A DNA stretch of 46,924 nucleotides, from the NCBI GenBank assembly GCA_002731315.1, contig PCBG01000013.1, positions 1-46,924 on the forward strand, read 5' to 3'. Positions 37,186 to 45,737 of this stretch are shown here, one piece after another. The translations under genes were made by a program, and so were the position numbers. The notes under the pieces are model-generated. The model made no database searches. It was not told the DNA's origin and was given only the letters and a program-made list of their open reading frames with translations. Origin of the DNA: Rhodospirillaceae bacterium (GTDB taxonomy: Bacteria; Pseudomonadota; Alphaproteobacteria; Puniceispirillales; Puniceispirillaceae). Each line of letters opens with the position of its first letter. The first letter of the stretch is position 1.

Positions 37186-37773
37186 ATGTTTACAGGTATA
37201 GTAACGGCTACCGGGACGGTTGCCGCAGTGGATGCCGGGCAGGGTGATCGCAACTTGCGCATTGCGGTCGATTGGGATTGTGGATCGATTCCAATCGGGG
37301 CGTCGATCGCCCATTCAGGCGTGTGCCTGACGGTTACATACCGTGACTCCGATAGCTTCGCGGTCGCTGTATCAGATGAGACCATGCGCGTCACGACGCT
37401 AGGCGCTTGGCAGGTAGGCGACACTGTAAATCTGGAACGTGCCCTTGCTGTTGGCGACGAACTTGGCGGCCATATTGTGTCAGGACATGTCGACGGATTG
37501 GCCGAAGTTTTGTCAATCAAACCTGTAGGAGACAGCCACGTCGTGTGGTTCCGGGCGCCGCAGCCGCTTGGTCGTTTTGTGGCAGCGAAAGGGTCGGTGG
37601 CGCTGGACGGGGTGTCGCTCACTGTCAATGCGGTCAGAGGTACTGATTTCAGCGTCAATGTGATTGCACATACATGGGACGTGACAACGCTTGGCCGGAT
37701 GCAAGTTGGTAGCAAGCTGAATTTGGAAATTGATATGCTGGCGCGTTATGTTGCTCGCCTCACCGAAGGTTAG
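37186..37773 (+). CDS. ribE: Riboflavin synthase, alpha chain
   Basis: This enzyme (195 residues) dismutates two lumazine molecules to riboflavin. It starts with the signature MFTGIVTATGTV and has two lumazine-binding barrels; the second contains SGHVDGLAEVLS and ALDGVSLTVNAV. It lies between ribD and ribB, four bases before the latter. Confidence 0.95.
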   Translation: MFTGIVTATGTVAAVDAGQGDRNLRIAVDWDCGSIPIGASIAHSGVCLTVTYRDSDSFAVAVSDETMRVTTLGAWQVGDTVNLERALAVGDELGGHIVSGHVDGLAEVLSIKPVGDSHVVWFRAPQPLGRFVAAKGSVALDGVSLTVNAVRGTDFSVNVIAHTWDVTTLGRMQVGSKLNLEIDMLARYVARLTEG

Positions 37774-37777
37774 ACTC

Positions 37778-38926
37778 ATGAATTCTGAAGAACGAGATGG
37801 TGGTGCTGGACTTTCACCAATTGAAGAAGTGATTGCCGATGCGCGTACTGGAAAATTATTTGTGCTGGTTGATGACGAAGATCGTGAGAATGAAGGTGAT
37901 CTGTGTGTCATTGGCAAATCGGCTGATGCGGCTGCAATCAATTTTATGGCCAAATACGGGCGCGGGCTGATCTGCCTTGCATTGACCCGCGAAAGGACCG
38001 AGGCACTGGGACTTTCGCTTATGGAAAGGCGTAACGAAAGTCGTCACCAGACAGCATTCACCGTGTCCATTGAAGCGCGTGAAGGGGTCACGACGGGGAT
38101 ATCAGCTGCAGACCGGGCCCATACAATACGCACGGCAATTGATCCGCAATGTAGCGACAAGGATATCACCACACCCGGCCATATCTTCCCGCTGGTGGCG
38201 CGCGACGGTGGCACGCTAGTGCGCGCCGGACATACCGAGGCGGTTGTGGATATTGCGCGTGCCGCCGGTGTTTCCGATCCGTCAGGGGTGATCTGCGAAA
38301 TCATGAAAGACGATGGTGAGATGGCGAGGTTGCCTGACCTGATCGGCTTTGCCGCCGAGCACGGTCTTAAGATTGGATCCATCGCCGATTTAATCGCCTA
38401 TCGCCGAAATAGCGAGACGATTGTGATGCGTACGGTAGAGACGAGCATTGTCGCTCGTGTGGGTGGTCACTGGCGTCTGATGATCTTTGAAAATACGATC
38501 AACGGGATCGAGCATATCGCACTGATCAAAGGTGATATTTCGACGCCAGAACCGGTGTTGGTCCGCATGCATCGCCTCGATTTGATGTCGGATGTAATTG
38601 GTGAATTGTCAGACCAGCGCAGCGGTCGTGAACTGGATATGGCTATGAAGACAATCGCGGATGCACAGCGTGGTATCATCGTCATGCTGCGGGAATCCTC
38701 AAAAACCCGCCTGTCAGAGACCATCAGCAGCAGCCTAAGTGGTGGCGTGAGCCCAGACGCGGCCCAGGGTCTGCGTGAATATGGCGTTGGGGCCCAAATC
38801 CTGAACGAACTGGGTGTCAGCCAGATGGTGTTGCTGTCCAACCGGCAGGCAAATGTGATCAGCCTTGAAGGCTATGATCTTGAAATCACCGGTTGGCAGA
38901 AGCTGGAAGATGAGGCAGAGAGATGA
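37778..38926 (+). CDS. ribB: DHBP synthase with degenerate GTP-cyclohydrolase-II-like tail
   Basis: Residues 1-205 are 3,4-dihydroxy-2-butanone-4-phosphate synthase, converting ribulose-5-phosphate to the riboflavin precursor. The metal/substrate motif [16 protein letters not shown] and the later [14 protein letters not shown] and [11 protein letters not shown] are intact. The tail (about 210-382) aligns with GTP cyclohydrolase II ([18 protein letters not shown]) but the zinc-binding cysteine motif is absent: the region reads [16 protein letters not shown], without Cys. The tail is therefore probably inactive for ring opening, as in RibBX-type homologues, and a separate RibA is expected elsewhere. 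ATG at 37778; it overlaps ribH by four bases. Confidence 0.9.
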   Translation: MNSEERDGGAGLSPIEEVIADARTGKLFVLVDDEDRENEGDLCVIGKSADAAAINFMAKYGRGLICLALTRERTEALGLSLMERRNESRHQTAFTVSIEAREGVTTGISAADRAHTIRTAIDPQCSDKDITTPGHIFPLVARDGGTLVRAGHTEAVVDIARAAGVSDPSGVICEIMKDDGEMARLPDLIGFAAEHGLKIGSIADLIAYRRNSETIVMRTVETSIVARVGGHWRLMIFENTINGIEHIALIKGDISTPEPVLVRMHRLDLMSDVIGELSDQRSGRELDMAMKTIADAQRGIIVMLRESSKTRLSETISSSLSGGVSPDAAQGLREYGVGAQILNELGVSQMVLLSNRQANVISLEGYDLEITGWQKLEDEAER

Positions 38927-39369
38927 GTGGTCATTATCTCATTGTTGAAGCGCGGTTTTATGATGCGCTAGCTGATGCACAGGTTGCCGGCGCAGAGCGT
39001 GCGCTCACCAAAGCCGGTGCCAGCTGGGACCGTATCAGCGTGCCCGGCGCACTGGAAATTCCGGCTGCCATAGCCTTTGCCGAAAGTGGTGCCCGCCATT
39101 ATGATGGGTATGTAGCGCTTGGATGTGTGATTCGGGGCGAGACAACACATTACGAGATTGTATGCGGTGAATCGGCACGCGCATTGATGGATTTGGCCAT
39201 CGCAGACAATCTGGCGATCGGGAATGGTATCCTGACAGTTGAAAATACCGAACAGGCATGGGATCGCGCCGATCTCAACCGCAAGGACAAAGGTGGGGGG
39301 GCTGCTGAGGCGGCGTTGGCCATGGTTGCACTCAAGCAGGAATTTGGCGTTGATGTCGAAAGCGTCTGA
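38923..39369 (+). CDS. ribH: 6,7-dimethyl-8-ribityllumazine synthase
   Basis: RibH (148 residues) condenses the RibB and RibD products to lumazine, and forms pentamers or icosahedral capsids. [31 protein letters not shown], and [14 protein letters not shown] with the catalytic His are present. It is coupled to ribB (ATGA) and overlaps the nusB start. Confidence 0.96.
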   Translation: MSGHYLIVEARFYDALADAQVAGAERALTKAGASWDRISVPGALEIPAAIAFAESGARHYDGYVALGCVIRGETTHYEIVCGESARALMDLAIADNLAIGNGILTVENTEQAWDRADLNRKDKGGGAAEAALAMVALKQEFGVDVESV

Positions 39370-39847
39370 AGACCTGAAGCCCATGCCGGTGCGGCGGCGT
39401 TCTGCCGCCCGCCTGGCTGTCGTTCAGGTGGCATATCAGCAACAGATGTCAGGTCAGTCACTCGTGTCCTTTCTGCCCACTTTCCTGAGCCATTACGTTG
39501 AAGATAACTTGAAGGCATTTCGCGTGAAGGATTTGGATCACGCACATCTGAACGCGCTTGCCGCTGGTGTCGAGACGCATGTGGAAGAATTGGATTATGC
39601 GCTCGCGGGTTGCTTGTCCGATGGCTGGAACCTTGACCGGTTGACTGTCATTGATCTGGCGGTGTTGCGTGCCGGTGCCTTTGAGTTGACTCGTATGCCC
39701 GATTTGCCGGCGCGTGCAGTGGTCAGCGAATATGCAGCCATTGCCGATGTGTGTGGCAGCGATGTCGGCTTTGTCAACGCTGTGCTGGACAGGCTGGCCC
39801 GCGAGGCGGGTAAGATCAAAATGACCAAAGACCAATCGACTGGCTGA
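39353..39847 (+). CDS. nusB: Transcription antitermination protein NusB
   Basis: NusB (164 residues) binds boxA RNA with NusE in rRNA antitermination. [20 protein letters not shown] and the C-terminal [20 protein letters not shown] followed by [12 protein letters not shown] match the family. ATG at 39353 overlaps ribH; ATG at 39383 (MPVRRRS) is an alternative. The ribH-nusB pair is widespread in bacteria. Confidence 0.94.
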   Translation: MSKASEDLKPMPVRRRSAARLAVVQVAYQQQMSGQSLVSFLPTFLSHYVEDNLKAFRVKDLDHAHLNALAAGVETHVEELDYALAGCLSDGWNLDRLTVIDLAVLRAGAFELTRMPDLPARAVVSEYAAIADVCGSDVGFVNAVLDRLAREAGKIKMTKDQSTG

Positions 39848-39904
39848 TGCCACTTGCCCTTGTCACCTTTGTACTATTATTTTCAATTCAGATAAGATGC
39901 CTTA

Positions 39905-40390
39905 TCAGTTTGCACGTCTACGCAGCGTTGAAAAGATTTGCTCTGCGAGTGTGAAGTTGTCGCCCGGTGTTGGTGTTTTCTTGTCGAGATTCGCTATGAC
40001 TTCGCCGCTTGTTTCATCGCGCAATTCGACGTCGCTTAAAACATTATTTGCGTCAAAAATGAAGACAATTAGGGTCCGCTTTTTCATACGTTTGCGTCCC
40101 GCTGCAGGTTCTACCATAAGATCGTTCAGATAATAGATCTTGCCAGATTCAAACGCCCCTTCAAAGCTGGGCCTGCCCAGAATGTCTATAACGCCAGCAC
40201 GTGTTGTGACACCGGGTTCAATCTGGTTCAACTCAGCGTCATCAACCGTTTGGCCATGACTCGCGGTGCGTGCTTCACACCCAGCAAGTGCAACGCCAAA
40301 GCAGACAAAAATGATTGTCAGAAGTCGATGTCGAAGGAACTGGGTCATAGGCGCGGAAATCGACGATGCGTCAAACAAGCCTCTGGTCAT
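39905..40390 (-). CDS. bamE: Outer membrane assembly lipoprotein BamE (SmpA/OmlA)
   Basis: This 161-residue lipoprotein belongs to the BAM complex that inserts outer membrane proteins. The lipobox is VALAGCEA. The family motif follows: LNQIEPGVTTRAGVIDILGR and GKIYYLND. AGGA before 40390 supports the long start. ATG at 40348 would give a more compact signal peptide but has no ribosome site. It is convergent with nusB and divergent from the chaperone gene, a conserved alphaproteobacterial arrangement. Confidence 0.9.
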   Translation of the reverse strand: MTRGLFDASSISAPMTQFLRHRLLTIIFVCFGVALAGCEARTASHGQTVDDAELNQIEPGVTTRAGVIDILGRPSFEGAFESGKIYYLNDLMVEPAAGRKRMKKRTLIVFIFDANNVLSDVELRDETSGEVIANLDKKTPTPGDNFTLAEQIFSTLRRRAN

Positions 40391-40468
40391 TGATGGGTTC
40401 CTGCATTATTGATGCGTCGTAAGAGTGGGACTGCAATGCTAACGCGGTTATCTTAATGGGATGAACCA

Positions 40469-41008
40469 ATGAAGAAAAGCCAAGAAACCGGATGGCTTAG
40501 AAATATGCTGTCCTTGGGGCAAAAGCGGCAGTCGCAAACTTCTGAACTTCTCTATGCAAGCGCTGTCGACTTGGCGCGGAACCCAATGTTCTTCAGAAAT
40601 TTCGGCGTTGTAGATAATGTGGATGGCAGGTTTGATTGCCTCGCGCTTTGTGTAGCGCTTGTCATGCGGCGCTTGAAAGCGCTGGATGCAGAGGGGGCGG
40701 CGCTCAGTCAGCAGCTTTTTGACACGATGTTTGCTGATATGGATCTGACACTGCGCGAGATGGGCGCGGGAGATATCGGCGTGTCGAAGCGAGTGCGCGT
40801 GATGGCAGAGGCCTTCACTGGACGGCTGAACGCCTACGCAGGTGCGCTGGACAAAAAGGATCGCGCGGCTTTGAAGGCGGCGCTTGAACGTAATCTGTTT
40901 CGCGGTGACGGGGTTGCGGAAGACGGGCTAGTGGATTTTGTCATCACACTTGATCAGCAAGTTCAAGCTGTCGTCAAAAAGAACATTCTCTCCGGAAAGC
41001 TTGCTTAG
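40469..41008 (+). CDS. Ubiquinol-cytochrome c chaperone family protein
   Basis: This 179-residue protein matches the CBP3/UQCC family (Pfam Ubiq_cyt_C_chap), which aids cytochrome bc1 assembly in mitochondria. LYASAVDLARNPMFFRNFGV, DGRFDCLALCVALVMRRL and MDLTLREMGAGDIGVSKRVR are typical. It is divergent from bamE and upstream of DUF177, as in other alphaproteobacteria. Confidence 0.9.
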   Translation: MKKSQETGWLRNMLSLGQKRQSQTSELLYASAVDLARNPMFFRNFGVVDNVDGRFDCLALCVALVMRRLKALDAEGAALSQQLFDTMFADMDLTLREMGAGDIGVSKRVRVMAEAFTGRLNAYAGALDKKDRAALKAALERNLFRGDGVAEDGLVDFVITLDQQVQAVVKKNILSGKLA

Positions 41009-41064
41009 CACTTCCTCGAAAACGAACTGTTTTAAATGATAATGCGGTGACCTTGAGAAGTGCT
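41007..41064. repeat. Inverted repeat downstream of the chaperone gene
   Basis: AGCACTTC (41007-41014) and GAAGTGCT (41057-41064) are perfectly complementary and enclose 42 bases. They flank the start of the 166-base interval before DUF177. A regulator site or an extended hairpin is possible. Confidence 0.35.
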
Positions 41065-41174
41065 GGGATGGTAAATCCTGTGATTGTTAGTATATAGTGC
41101 CCTCGCAACTATTCGGCGTGGATCCGGTTTTCTCAGCTATGCCTCGGGGCCAAACAATCATCGCGGAGGCACTC

Positions 41175-41690
41175 ATGCAAAAACAAATGCAGCACCTGGC
41201 GCTTGATGCGGTTATTGACGTATCAACACTGCCCTTTAGCGGGCCGCTGTTCTGCATGATTGTCTGTTCTGCCGAGGAATGCTCCATGCTGGCATCACGC
41301 TTCGGCTTTGCTAGCTTGGCGTCGCTCGCCGCTAACATTAGTATCAAAAGTGCCGGCCCGGATCATTGGGATGTGACCGGCAGCTTGAAAGCCGAGGTGA
41401 CACAGCTGTGTGGTGTAACCGGCGACCCCGTGCCGGAATCTGTGGATTTTCAGATCGAAGAACGCTATGGTCTCGCCAATGATGAGGGGATTGATGTTGA
41501 GGTCAGCCCTGATGGCGTCGAGCCCTTGGTAGACGGTTCTATCGATCTTGGTGAAATTGTTGCGCAGTCACTGGCAATCGCAGTCAATCCATGGCCACGC
41601 AGCGCTGCCGCACCCGAGAATTTTCAAGCTGGCGCTGGTGAGAATGAAAATCCGTTTGCTAGGCTGGCGGTGCTGAAATCCAACGAGTAG
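41175..41690 (+). CDS. DUF177 family protein (YceD-like)
   Basis: This protein of 171 residues belongs to DUF177/YceD, linked to 23S rRNA accumulation in E. coli and plants. The family Cys motif reads AEVTQLCGVTGDPV and is followed by an acidic domain. ATG at 41175 is favoured by GGAGG seven bases upstream; a GTG 26 codons earlier is less likely. The usual rpmF gene is absent between it and plsX. Confidence 0.85.
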   Translation: MQKQMQHLALDAVIDVSTLPFSGPLFCMIVCSAEECSMLASRFGFASLASLAANISIKSAGPDHWDVTGSLKAEVTQLCGVTGDPVPESVDFQIEERYGLANDEGIDVEVSPDGVEPLVDGSIDLGEIVAQSLAIAVNPWPRSAAAPENFQAGAGENENPFARLAVLKSNE

Positions 41691-41731
41691 CCATATTTTT
41701 GGCGTCAGCCAGACCAAAAGGTACCTCTATC

Positions 41732-42781
41732 GTGACTTCTTACCCGCAAAAAATCCGAATTGCGCTTGATGCCATGGGCGGAGACAACGCCCCTGAGTGT
41801 GTCGTCAGCGGTGCGGATATTGTGCGCGAAACTCACCTCCATATTGACCTGATATTTTTTGGCAACAGATCCAAAATCGAGCCACTTTTGAAGCTCAGCC
41901 GACATCTGGGCAATGCAACAATCATACATACGGATGATTCTGTGTCGCCGGATGATACGGCCTCGCAGGCGGTGCGAAGGGGAAAGCAGACCTCTATGTG
42001 GCGTGCAATAGCAAGCGTTGCCAACGGGGACGCAGATGCTGTGGTATCCGCCGGCAATACGGGTGCACTCATGGCGATGTCAAAACTTCAGTTCCGCACA
42101 ATGCCCGGGGTGACCCGCCCTGCTATTGCCGCCTTCTTTCCGACAATGGACGAGACGATGTGCATGCTTGACCTTGGCGCGAATCTAGAATGTGACGCTG
42201 AGAATCTGGCTCAGTTTGCGGTACTTGGGCAGGCCTTCTACCGTAGCCTGACAGGTGGTGCGGCACCGCGTGTCGGATTATTGAATGTTGGCGAGGAAGA
42301 ACAGAAAGGCCACGAATATATTCGTGAGGCTGGGCGTCGCCTGTCTAACGTAGAACTGGGCATCAATTATCAGGGTTTTGTTGAAGGCTCTGATCTTGTC
42401 ACAGGAAATATTGATGTTGTTGTGACAGACGGTTTCACCGGCAATGTGTCGCTGAAAACAGCCGAAGGCATATCAGCGCTGTTCTCTGCGCTGTTGCGAC
42501 GCAATCTGGACCGGTCGCTAATTTCGCGGTTTGGCTATTTGTTTGCACGTAAGGCGATCAAGGAAATGCGCAGGCATATCGATCCACGCCACTATAACGG
42601 GGCCGTTTTTCTGGGCTTGAACCATATCGCCGTTAAGTCGCATGGTGGTACAGACAAAGTCGGGTTTGCAAATGCCGTCAGTGTGGCCGCCGAACTAGTG
42701 GACCACGGCTTCATCCCGGATGTCAGCGATGCAATCTCGCGGGCAAACACCGTGTTGGAGAAAATGAAAGAAGATGGCTGA
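41732..42781 (+). CDS. plsX: Phosphate acyltransferase PlsX
   Basis: PlsX (about 349 residues) makes acyl-phosphate from acyl-ACP for phospholipid synthesis. IRIALDAMGGDNAPECVVSG, VVSAGNTGALMAMSKL, LDLGANLECDAENLAQFAVL and VVTDGFTGNVSLKTAEG are conserved. GTG at 41732 follows AAAGGTA; TTG at 41699 is an alternative. It overlaps fabH by eight bases. Confidence 0.95.
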   Translation: MTSYPQKIRIALDAMGGDNAPECVVSGADIVRETHLHIDLIFFGNRSKIEPLLKLSRHLGNATIIHTDDSVSPDDTASQAVRRGKQTSMWRAIASVANGDADAVVSAGNTGALMAMSKLQFRTMPGVTRPAIAAFFPTMDETMCMLDLGANLECDAENLAQFAVLGQAFYRSLTGGAAPRVGLLNVGEEEQKGHEYIREAGRRLSNVELGINYQGFVEGSDLVTGNIDVVVTDGFTGNVSLKTAEGISALFSALLRRNLDRSLISRFGYLFARKAIKEMRRHIDPRHYNGAVFLGLNHIAVKSHGGTDKVGFANAVSVAAELVDHGFIPDVSDAISRANTVLEKMKEDG

Positions 42782-43769
42782 GACTTGCATACTGATGACA
42801 TCGGTGGGTGGTTATCTGCCAGAACGCGTTGTGACTAATCAGGATCTGTCGGCCATGGTTGACACCAGCGATGGATGGATACGCCAGCGCACGGGTATTA
42901 CCCAGAGACATATCGTTGCTGATGGAGAAAAGACATCCGATCTTGCTTACAATGCGGCAACCCAGGCGCTGGAGCGCGCCGGTCTCAAAGGAATCGACAT
43001 TGACCTGATCATTATCGCCACCTCAACCCCGGACGACACATTTCCATCCACTGCCACCCGCGTCCAGCATATGTTGGGGGCGCAACAGGCGATTGCCTTT
43101 GACGTGCAGGCTGTGTGTGCAGGGTTCGTTTACGCGTTGGACATAGCGGACGCCATGCTACGCGGGGGACGTGGCCAGCGAGCGCTGGTGATCGGCGCGG
43201 AGAGTTTTTCAAAGATTCTGGACTGGGAAGACCGTTCAACCTGCGTGTTGTTTGGCGATGGTGCTGGCGCGGTGATTCTCGAGGCCAGCCAAAACGCTGA
43301 AGGCTATGGTATACTCGCTAGCAAGCTACATTCCGACGGGGCTTACCGCGATATCCTCTATGTTGATGGTGGGCCGTCCAGTAATGGCAAGGTCGGGCAT
43401 CTGCGAATGGAAGGGAATAAGGTATTTCGCCATGCTGTCGACAAACTGTCAAAGGTGATGGACGAAGTGCTTGAAATCGCCGATATGCAGGTTGAAAACG
43501 TAGACTGGTTGGTGCCACATCAGGCGAATATCCGAATTATTGAAGGCATGCAGAAGAAGATGGGCCTTGGTGATGATCAGGTTGTGAAGACTGTTCACAA
43601 CCATGCCAACACTTCGGCAGCTTCGATACCTCTTGCGTTGGCTGCAGCCGTCGACGATTTACGAATCACCCACGGACAGGTGTTGGCATTCGAAGCAATC
43701 GGGGGCGGGCTTGTCTGGGGTGCAGCACTTGTTCGCTATGGCCGCCCCGCAGATGTTGACGGTAGGTAA
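42774..43769 (+). CDS. fabH: Beta-ketoacyl-ACP synthase III
   Basis: FabH (331 residues) starts fatty acid synthesis by condensing acetyl-CoA with malonyl-ACP. The catalytic triad is visible: Cys in DVQAVCAGFVYAL, His in LVPHQANIRI, Asn in NHANTSAASIPLAL. STPDDTFPSTA and the GGGLVWGAALVRYG end are typical. It is coupled to plsX, and a gap of 154 bases precedes ihfA. Confidence 0.97.
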   Translation: MAETCILMTSVGGYLPERVVTNQDLSAMVDTSDGWIRQRTGITQRHIVADGEKTSDLAYNAATQALERAGLKGIDIDLIIIATSTPDDTFPSTATRVQHMLGAQQAIAFDVQAVCAGFVYALDIADAMLRGGRGQRALVIGAESFSKILDWEDRSTCVLFGDGAGAVILEASQNAEGYGILASKLHSDGAYRDILYVDGGPSSNGKVGHLRMEGNKVFRHAVDKLSKVMDEVLEIADMQVENVDWLVPHQANIRIIEGMQKKMGLGDDQVVKTVHNHANTSAASIPLALAAAVDDLRITHGQVLAFEAIGGGLVWGAALVRYGRPADVDGR

Positions 43770-43888
43770 CGCACGATTGTCATTCTTTAAGGCACGGTCA
43801 AATTGGTCGGTTAGCCGGATTTATGAACCGCCGCCGTTAAATACCTATAACGAAGAAGTAATTTTTTTGGGCAATCACAGGGATCGAA

Positions 43889-43917
43889 TTGACTCGGTTG
43901 GTGTTTCTCTTTAACTC
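43889..43917 (+). promoter_or_regulatory. Putative ihfA promoter, possibly leaderless
   Basis: TTGACT (43889-43894) and TAACTC (43912-43917) are 17 bases apart. Transcription from about seven bases after the -10 element would begin at the ihfA ATG itself (43924), and no Shine-Dalgarno precedes that ATG. The -10 match is weak. Confidence 0.35.
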
Positions 43918-43923
43918 TTACTT

Positions 43924-44217
43924 ATGACTAAGACTCTTACACGCGCTGACCTTACTGAGGCAGTTTACCGCAATATCGGACTGTCCCGAAATGAATCGGC
44001 CGATCTGGTCGAGACCTTTCTTGAAGAAGTGTGCAGCTGTCTTGAAGCTGGTGAAGAGGTTAAGCTGTCTTCGTTTGGGACATTTGCTGTCCATGCGAAG
44101 AGCGAGCGTATTGGTCGCAACCCAAAGACTGGTGTTGAAGCAACCATTACGCCGCGCCGTGTTTTATCCTTCCGTCCTTCGCATATTCTGAAAGATCGGG
44201 TTGACGAAGCATTATGA
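43924..44217 (+). CDS. ihfA: Integration host factor subunit alpha
   Basis: This 97-residue HU/IHF protein bends DNA at specific sites in replication, transcription and recombination. [20 protein letters not shown] and [20 protein letters not shown] give the family signature and the DNA-intercalating Pro arm. The location after fabH and before a MerR gene is the conserved position of ihfA in alphaproteobacteria. It overlaps the MerR gene by four bases. Confidence 0.93.
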   Translation: MTKTLTRADLTEAVYRNIGLSRNESADLVETFLEEVCSCLEAGEEVKLSSFGTFAVHAKSERIGRNPKTGVEATITPRRVLSFRPSHILKDRVDEAL

Positions 44218-44582
44218 CCGAGAAGTCCGATGACGCATTCCGGACAATTTCGGAAGTTGCCGACCATCTCGAAATTCCGCCGCATGTTCTCAGATTTTGG
44301 GAAACCAAGTTTTCGGCGGTTCGTCCGCTAAAGCGCAGCGGGGGACGTCGTTATTACCGCCCCGATGACGTGGCGCTACTCGAGCGGATTCGTGACCTTC
44401 TCTATAATGAAGGCTTTACCATCAAGGGCGCGCAAAAACACCTGAGCGTGAAGCCGGGAACTGTATCGGAAAAGAAAACCGCTACCGCACCGTCTCTCGG
44501 GTTGGCAGAAGCCATGTCCTGTCTGGATAATGCCCGCAAATCATTGGTTGGCCTGTGCGACGATCTGGATTCTCATCGCTGA
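44214..44582 (+). CDS. MerR-family transcriptional regulator
   Basis: This 122-residue protein has the N-terminal MerR helix-turn-helix ([20 protein letters not shown]) followed by the wing [17 protein letters not shown]. The C-terminal half has no recognisable ligand domain or cysteines. The conserved ihfA-merR pairing in alphaproteobacteria suggests a housekeeping role, but its targets are unknown. Confidence 0.9.
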   Translation: MTEKSDDAFRTISEVADHLEIPPHVLRFWETKFSAVRPLKRSGGRRYYRPDDVALLERIRDLLYNEGFTIKGAQKHLSVKPGTVSEKKTATAPSLGLAEAMSCLDNARKSLVGLCDDLDSHR

Positions 44583-44645
44583 ACGGACTGTTGTAAGCCT
44601 TGAAATGTGGTTGTGCGGGTGATGCCTATACCTCCGCCCGTGGTG

Positions 44646-44706
44646 CCGAGCGTAGCTCAGCGTGCTAGTGCCCCTGCATGCGGAGTACGAGATCGGGGCA
44701 ACTCCA
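44646..44706 (+). pseudogene. Degenerate tRNA-like sequence
   Basis: CCGAGCGTAGCTCAGCGTGC and the next bases match the 5' half of the tRNA-Pro at 45476 closely: acceptor strand, TA at 8-9, D-arm GCTC/GTGC. An anticodon-like loop ATGCGGA follows, but one stem pair is mismatched and there is no T-arm or matching 3' acceptor strand. It lies where tRNA-Pro normally follows merR, so a decayed or recombined tRNA copy is likely. Confidence 0.4.
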
Positions 44707-44775
44707 TTAGCTTTAACCATTGATTTCAAAAATTTGTTTTTTTTGCAACGACAACTATTGCTATTCCGGATATAT

Positions 44776-45345
44776 TCAAACCGGCGCGGCGTCAGACCTG
44801 TCGGTGGCGTCTGACGTGGCTCCGTTCGAGTCTGCCTCATTGGGTGCGGGTGGATAGGCAATGATGTCTCGCGCAAAAATTACCTTCTGACGGACGTCAC
44901 GTAATAGTTTTTTCAATTCGGCCACTGTCGGATCATTTAGGTCGAGCCTTTCGGTGTGCATCTCGACCAGTTCGGTAATCCGCTCCAGATTCACGGCAAG
45001 ACTGTTGCTCTGGATATTACTGTCTATCAGGCGATATTGCACCTTGCGGATCAGCGCGGCAACAATCTTGTCGCGTGTCATCAGATCGTTGAAATATTGA
45101 GGGGGAATGCGTTTTGCCTTTGCGCCCCTTTTGCCGGTTATTGCCGTCACAGTTCGTTTCATGCGCAGCAGGACTGACGTTTCACCTAGAATTTCATGTT
45201 GGCCAATCCGGTTCAGCTGCAGGCCTTCGCGCGTATACAACACGATCGTGCCCTCGGTAATCAGATAGGCAGAGTCGGGCACATCATCTACTCGGTAGAT
45301 GACTTCATCAGGTTCCCAGACGATGATATCGTTTTTTTCGTGCAC
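44776..45345 (-). CDS. Cyclic-nucleotide-binding-domain protein without HTH
   Basis: Residues about 5-105 form a cNMP-binding beta-roll of the CRP type (DSAYLITEGTIVLYTREGLQ, IGQHEILGETSVLLRMKRTV). The C-terminal part is a charged helix (about 115-165) and a disordered acidic tail. No DNA-binding helix-turn-helix is seen, so it is not a normal CRP/FNR regulator. The typical cAMP-contact Arg-Thr/Ser pair appears as MKRTV. The start is GTG at 45345 (no good ribosome site). It lies between merR and tRNA-Pro, on the opposite strand. Confidence 0.8.
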   Translation of the reverse strand: MHEKNDIIVWEPDEVIYRVDDVPDSAYLITEGTIVLYTREGLQLNRIGQHEILGETSVLLRMKRTVTAITGKRGAKAKRIPPQYFNDLMTRDKIVAALIRKVQYRLIDSNIQSNSLAVNLERITELVEMHTERLDLNDPTVAELKKLLRDVRQKVIFARDIIAYPPAPNEADSNGATSDATDRSDAAPV

Positions 45346-45475
45346 GCAGCATCTTCTATAACTGTGTATGTTATTAGTCGCCCATTCACGTGGTTGATGA
45401 CAAGCTGTTTAATTGACTCAATGCTGACAAAAGAGAATTGCCGGCCGACAAAAGCAAGCGTATAACCTTCGCTGT

Positions 45476-45552
45476 CGGAGCGTAGCGCAGCCTGGTAGCG
45501 CACTTTACTGGGGGTGAAGGGGTCGTGGGTTCGAATCCCGCCGCTCCGACCA
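45476..45552 (+). tRNA. tRNA-Pro (anticodon GGG)
   Basis: A 77-base cloverleaf with encoded CCA. Acceptor CGGAGCG pairs with CGCTCCG; D-stem GCGC/GCGC; anticodon stem CTTTA/TGAAG with loop CTGGGGG; T-stem GTGGG/CCCGC with loop TTCGAAT. Position 34-36 is GGG, reading proline CCC/CCU. It follows the fabH-ihfA-merR block, its usual alphaproteobacterial neighbour. Confidence 0.95.
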
Positions 45553-45617
45553 ATTTTCCTATATAAAACAGTCTTTAAAGATCCTCAAAATCCAAGCGTT
45601 TTTGCTTTATCCAATAT

Positions 45618-45641
45618 TTTGGGGCGAAATTTGGGGCGAAA
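45618..45641. repeat. 12-bp tandem repeat beyond tRNA-Pro
   Basis: TTTGGGGCGAAA occurs twice in direct tandem 66 bases after the tRNA-Pro 3' end. The period is a multiple of three, so it could be residue of a coding sequence or part of an attachment region. The remaining 45553-45737 interval holds no recognisable gene. Confidence 0.6.
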
Positions 45642-45737
45642 TTTATTGCAATTCCGAAGCTTAAAAGGTAGGCTGCGCGGCCTTAGCATTGCCGCGTAAA
45701 ACTGTCTGAATGACGTAGATTTTGCTAGAATTTAGGC

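Noticed and set aside
45514..45699. 61-codon frame starting inside tRNA-Pro
   Set aside because: Its first residues (GSWVRIPPLRP) are translated tRNA sequence, a common artefact, although the downstream 12-bp repeat is noted separately.
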